Below, piece after piece: positions 43,218 through 43,926 of a stretch of DNA of 43,926 nucleotides. The position numbers and the translations under genes were made by a program. Numbering within the stretch: position 1 is the stretch's first letter; every line of letters begins with the position of its first letter. The notes beneath the pieces are model-generated. The model ran no database searches, was not told where the DNA came from, and worked only from the letters and a program-made list of their open reading frames with translations. This stretch comes from Bacillota bacterium (GTDB taxonomy: Bacteria; Bacillota; Clostridia; UBA1381; UMGS1253): positions 1 to 43,926 of the forward strand of contig JAKJBW010000016.1 of the NCBI GenBank assembly GCA_022706785.1. The letters are read 5' to 3'.

Positions 43218-43248
43218 TTTTGTCAATCGGTGAAAAGCGTGCGACAAA
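43218..43248 (-). promoter_or_regulatory. Possible Spo0A boxes
   Basis: TTTGTCGCA on the minus strand (rc of 43240-43248) differs at one position from the 0A box TTTGTCGAA. TTTGTCAAT on the + strand (around 43219) has two mismatches. They lie 20-50 bp upstream of the sigma-H-like -35 element. Confidence 0.4.
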
Positions 43249-43265
43249 ATCTGCGAGGCAAGCGC

Positions 43266-43314
43266 AAAAAGGACAGGACGCCTTGGCAAAGCTGCCCGAC
43301 GTCCTGTCCTTTTT
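43266..43314 (-). terminator. Terminator between the spoVM-like gene and spoIIAA
   Basis: AAAAAGGACAGGACG (43266-43280) and its exact complement (43300-43314) form a 15-bp stem around a 19-nt loop, with T residues after it on the minus strand. Confidence 0.8.
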
Positions 43315-43380
43315 GCCGCATAAGTTCGGTGAGAGGGCAGTATTTTCATAGGCAAAAAAGAGGAGGGGTATTTTATGTAA

Positions 43381-43449
43381 CTACATCTTAAGCATAAGCC
43401 TGAATAACCCGCTTAAAAACCCTGGCATTTTCCACACGACGATTTTCAT
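43381..43449 (-). CDS. spoVM: SpoVM-like amphipathic peptide
   Basis: 22 aa, starting MKIVVWKMP and continuing GFLSGLFRLMLKM. It aligns with Bacillus SpoVM (26 aa, recalled start MKFYTIKLPKFLGG): M-K, K at 7, P at 9, F-L at 11-12, G at 14, R at 17 and M-L at 19-20 all agree. In Bacillus the Pro is needed for correct placement of SpoVM on the convex forespore membrane, where it recruits SpoIVA. GAGGTGG lies about 6 nt before the ATG. The gene is 24 bp downstream of a small membrane-protein gene and ends before the strong terminator upstream of spoIIA. It is four residues shorter at the C-terminus. It is too short for normal gene callers. Confidence 0.78.
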   Translation of the reverse strand: MKIVVWKMPGFLSGLFRLMLKM

Positions 43450-43473
43450 GGTTCCACCTCGCTTTAAAAATAT

Positions 43474-43635
43474 CTATTTCTTTTTTCTGAAACAAAAGCA
43501 CAGACCAAGCGCTATGATAATCAAAGCCTGGATCCCCGCAATCAGCGGCAGGGGAAATAAGAGCGCCAGCATCAGACCGAAGGACAGCGCGACCAGGCAC
43601 CAGACTATGTACCGAAAAAAAGAAAATCCCCACAT
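43474..43635 (-). CDS. 53-aa two-helix membrane protein next to spoVM
   Basis: 53 aa, starting MWGFSFFRYIVWCLVAL. Two hydrophobic helices (about 9-26 and 30-47) flank a short PLP turn, and the C-terminus is FRKKK. GAGGGGTG stands about 10 nt before the ATG. No family recognised. It lies 24 bp upstream of the spoVM-like gene on the same strand, so both are probably one transcript. A role in spore-membrane or coat assembly is an inference from position. A longer frame in another phase over this region lacks a ribosome-binding site and is rejected. Confidence 0.7.
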   Translation of the reverse strand: MWGFSFFRYIVWCLVALSFGLMLALLFPLPLIAGIQALIIIALGLCFCFRKKK

Positions 43636-43926
43636 AACGATCAATCACCCCTCGGCAGAGATTGGCGATTTGCATACCGGCGTTTCTCTGGTAGTATATA
43701 GTATATGTCTGGATTTGTTATTTGTGTCTTTCCACATAAAAAAGATGGCAACTTACAGGAGGCCCGGCGTATTTGCCCGGGTGGACGAATGATATTGCAA
43801 ATCAAAACCACCAGTTGAACTGGTGGTTTGCACAAGCCCTAAAAGGGCATATTACTGGCGCAGCGTCTTAAGACGCATTGAATAAGTCCGCCAACCGCAT
43901 TACTATTACAGGCCGCCGCTTAAGCG
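43636..43926. other. Right-edge non-coding region with a hairpin array
   Basis: No convincing gene. Several perfect palindromes occur within 125 bp: AAACCACCAGTT/AACTGGTGGTTT (43805-43829), GCCCT/AGGGC (43836-43848), GCGTCTTAAGACGC (43863-43876) and CGCTTAAGCG at the edge (43917-43926). Such arrays sit at the ends of some IS200/IS605-type elements, but no transposase is in the window. The promoter for the spoVM-like pair should lie at 43640-43760; I see no clear match. Confidence 0.4.

Noticed and set aside
43388..43835. Longer ORFs on both strands over the spoVM region
   Set aside because: Frames of 95 and 114 aa lack ribosome-binding sites. The small frames (53 and 22 aa) in another phase have good sites and meaningful sequences.

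Overview
The window comes from an endospore-forming, probably strictly anaerobic member of the Firmicutes (class Clostridia or a close relative). The evidence is the spoIIAA-spoIIAB-sigF operon, a SpoVM-like peptide, an alpha/beta-type SASP, a CotF-type coat pair, FtsEX, RNase Y/YmdB, a ferredoxin-dependent 2-oxoacid oxidoreductase, and Shine-Dalgarno sites close to AGGAGG before most genes. Base composition is balanced, with A/T-rich intergenic stretches. I do not commit to a genus. No rRNA, tRNA, CRISPR array, prophage or transposase gene was seen.

Layout: 1-2.0 kb, SLH-domain exported protein (-). 2.2-7.9 kb, mutS2, traX-like, PIG-V-like glycosyltransferase and ilvE (all -). 7.9-8.45 kb, repeat-rich gap. 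8.45-11 kb, ymdB and rny (-). 11.4-11.9 kb, two CotF-type genes (+). 12.4-15.1 kb, secF, secD and a small membrane protein (-). 15.2-16.5 kb, rpsF-ssb-rpsR (+). 16.7-20.2 kb, a P-loop ATPase, ferredoxin and the alpha, beta and gamma subunits of a VOR/KOR-type oxidoreductase (+). 20.3-21.1 kb, a MerR/TipAS regulator (+), followed by a MITE-like element. 21.3-22.6 kb, coaX and a YfcE-like phosphodiesterase (-). 22.8 kb, rpmB (+). 23.4-25.0 kb, aminotransferase and Lrp (-), behind a long leader with a 130-bp duplication. 25.6-25.9 kb, two tiny Cys-rich membrane peptides (+). 26-33.1 kb, SASP, a DUF4886-like protein, CtpA protease, M23 peptidase, ftsX, ftsE and a PucR/CdaR regulator (all -). 33.6 kb, a lipoprotein (+). 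34.2-37.6 kb, an MsmK/UgpC ATPase and an EF-G-like GTPase (-). 38.0 kb, aroA (+). 39.5-43.6 kb, phosphoglucomutase, sigF, spoIIAB, spoIIAA, spoVM-like and a 53-aa membrane protein (all -).

How the genes fit together: the right end is a sporulation block. The spoIIA operon has a sigma-H-like promoter and Spo0A-box-like sites, and two small genes lie directly upstream, one a good SpoVM match. Other spore genes (SASP, CotF pair, perhaps the Cys-rich peptides) are scattered. ftsE-ftsX-M23-ctpA is a cell-wall hydrolase activation module, here led by a PucR-type regulator. ilvE, the Lrp-aminotransferase pair and the 2-oxoacid:ferredoxin oxidoreductase suggest amino-acid turnover linked to reduced ferredoxin.

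The most unusual feature is a dispersed, structured non-coding element. It occurs as two tandem copies in the lrp leader, one copy directly upstream of ilvE (where it contains the ribosome-binding site), one copy after secF, and a related core inside the MITE-like element. A possible long-range pairing is preserved between copies, including one compensatory base change.
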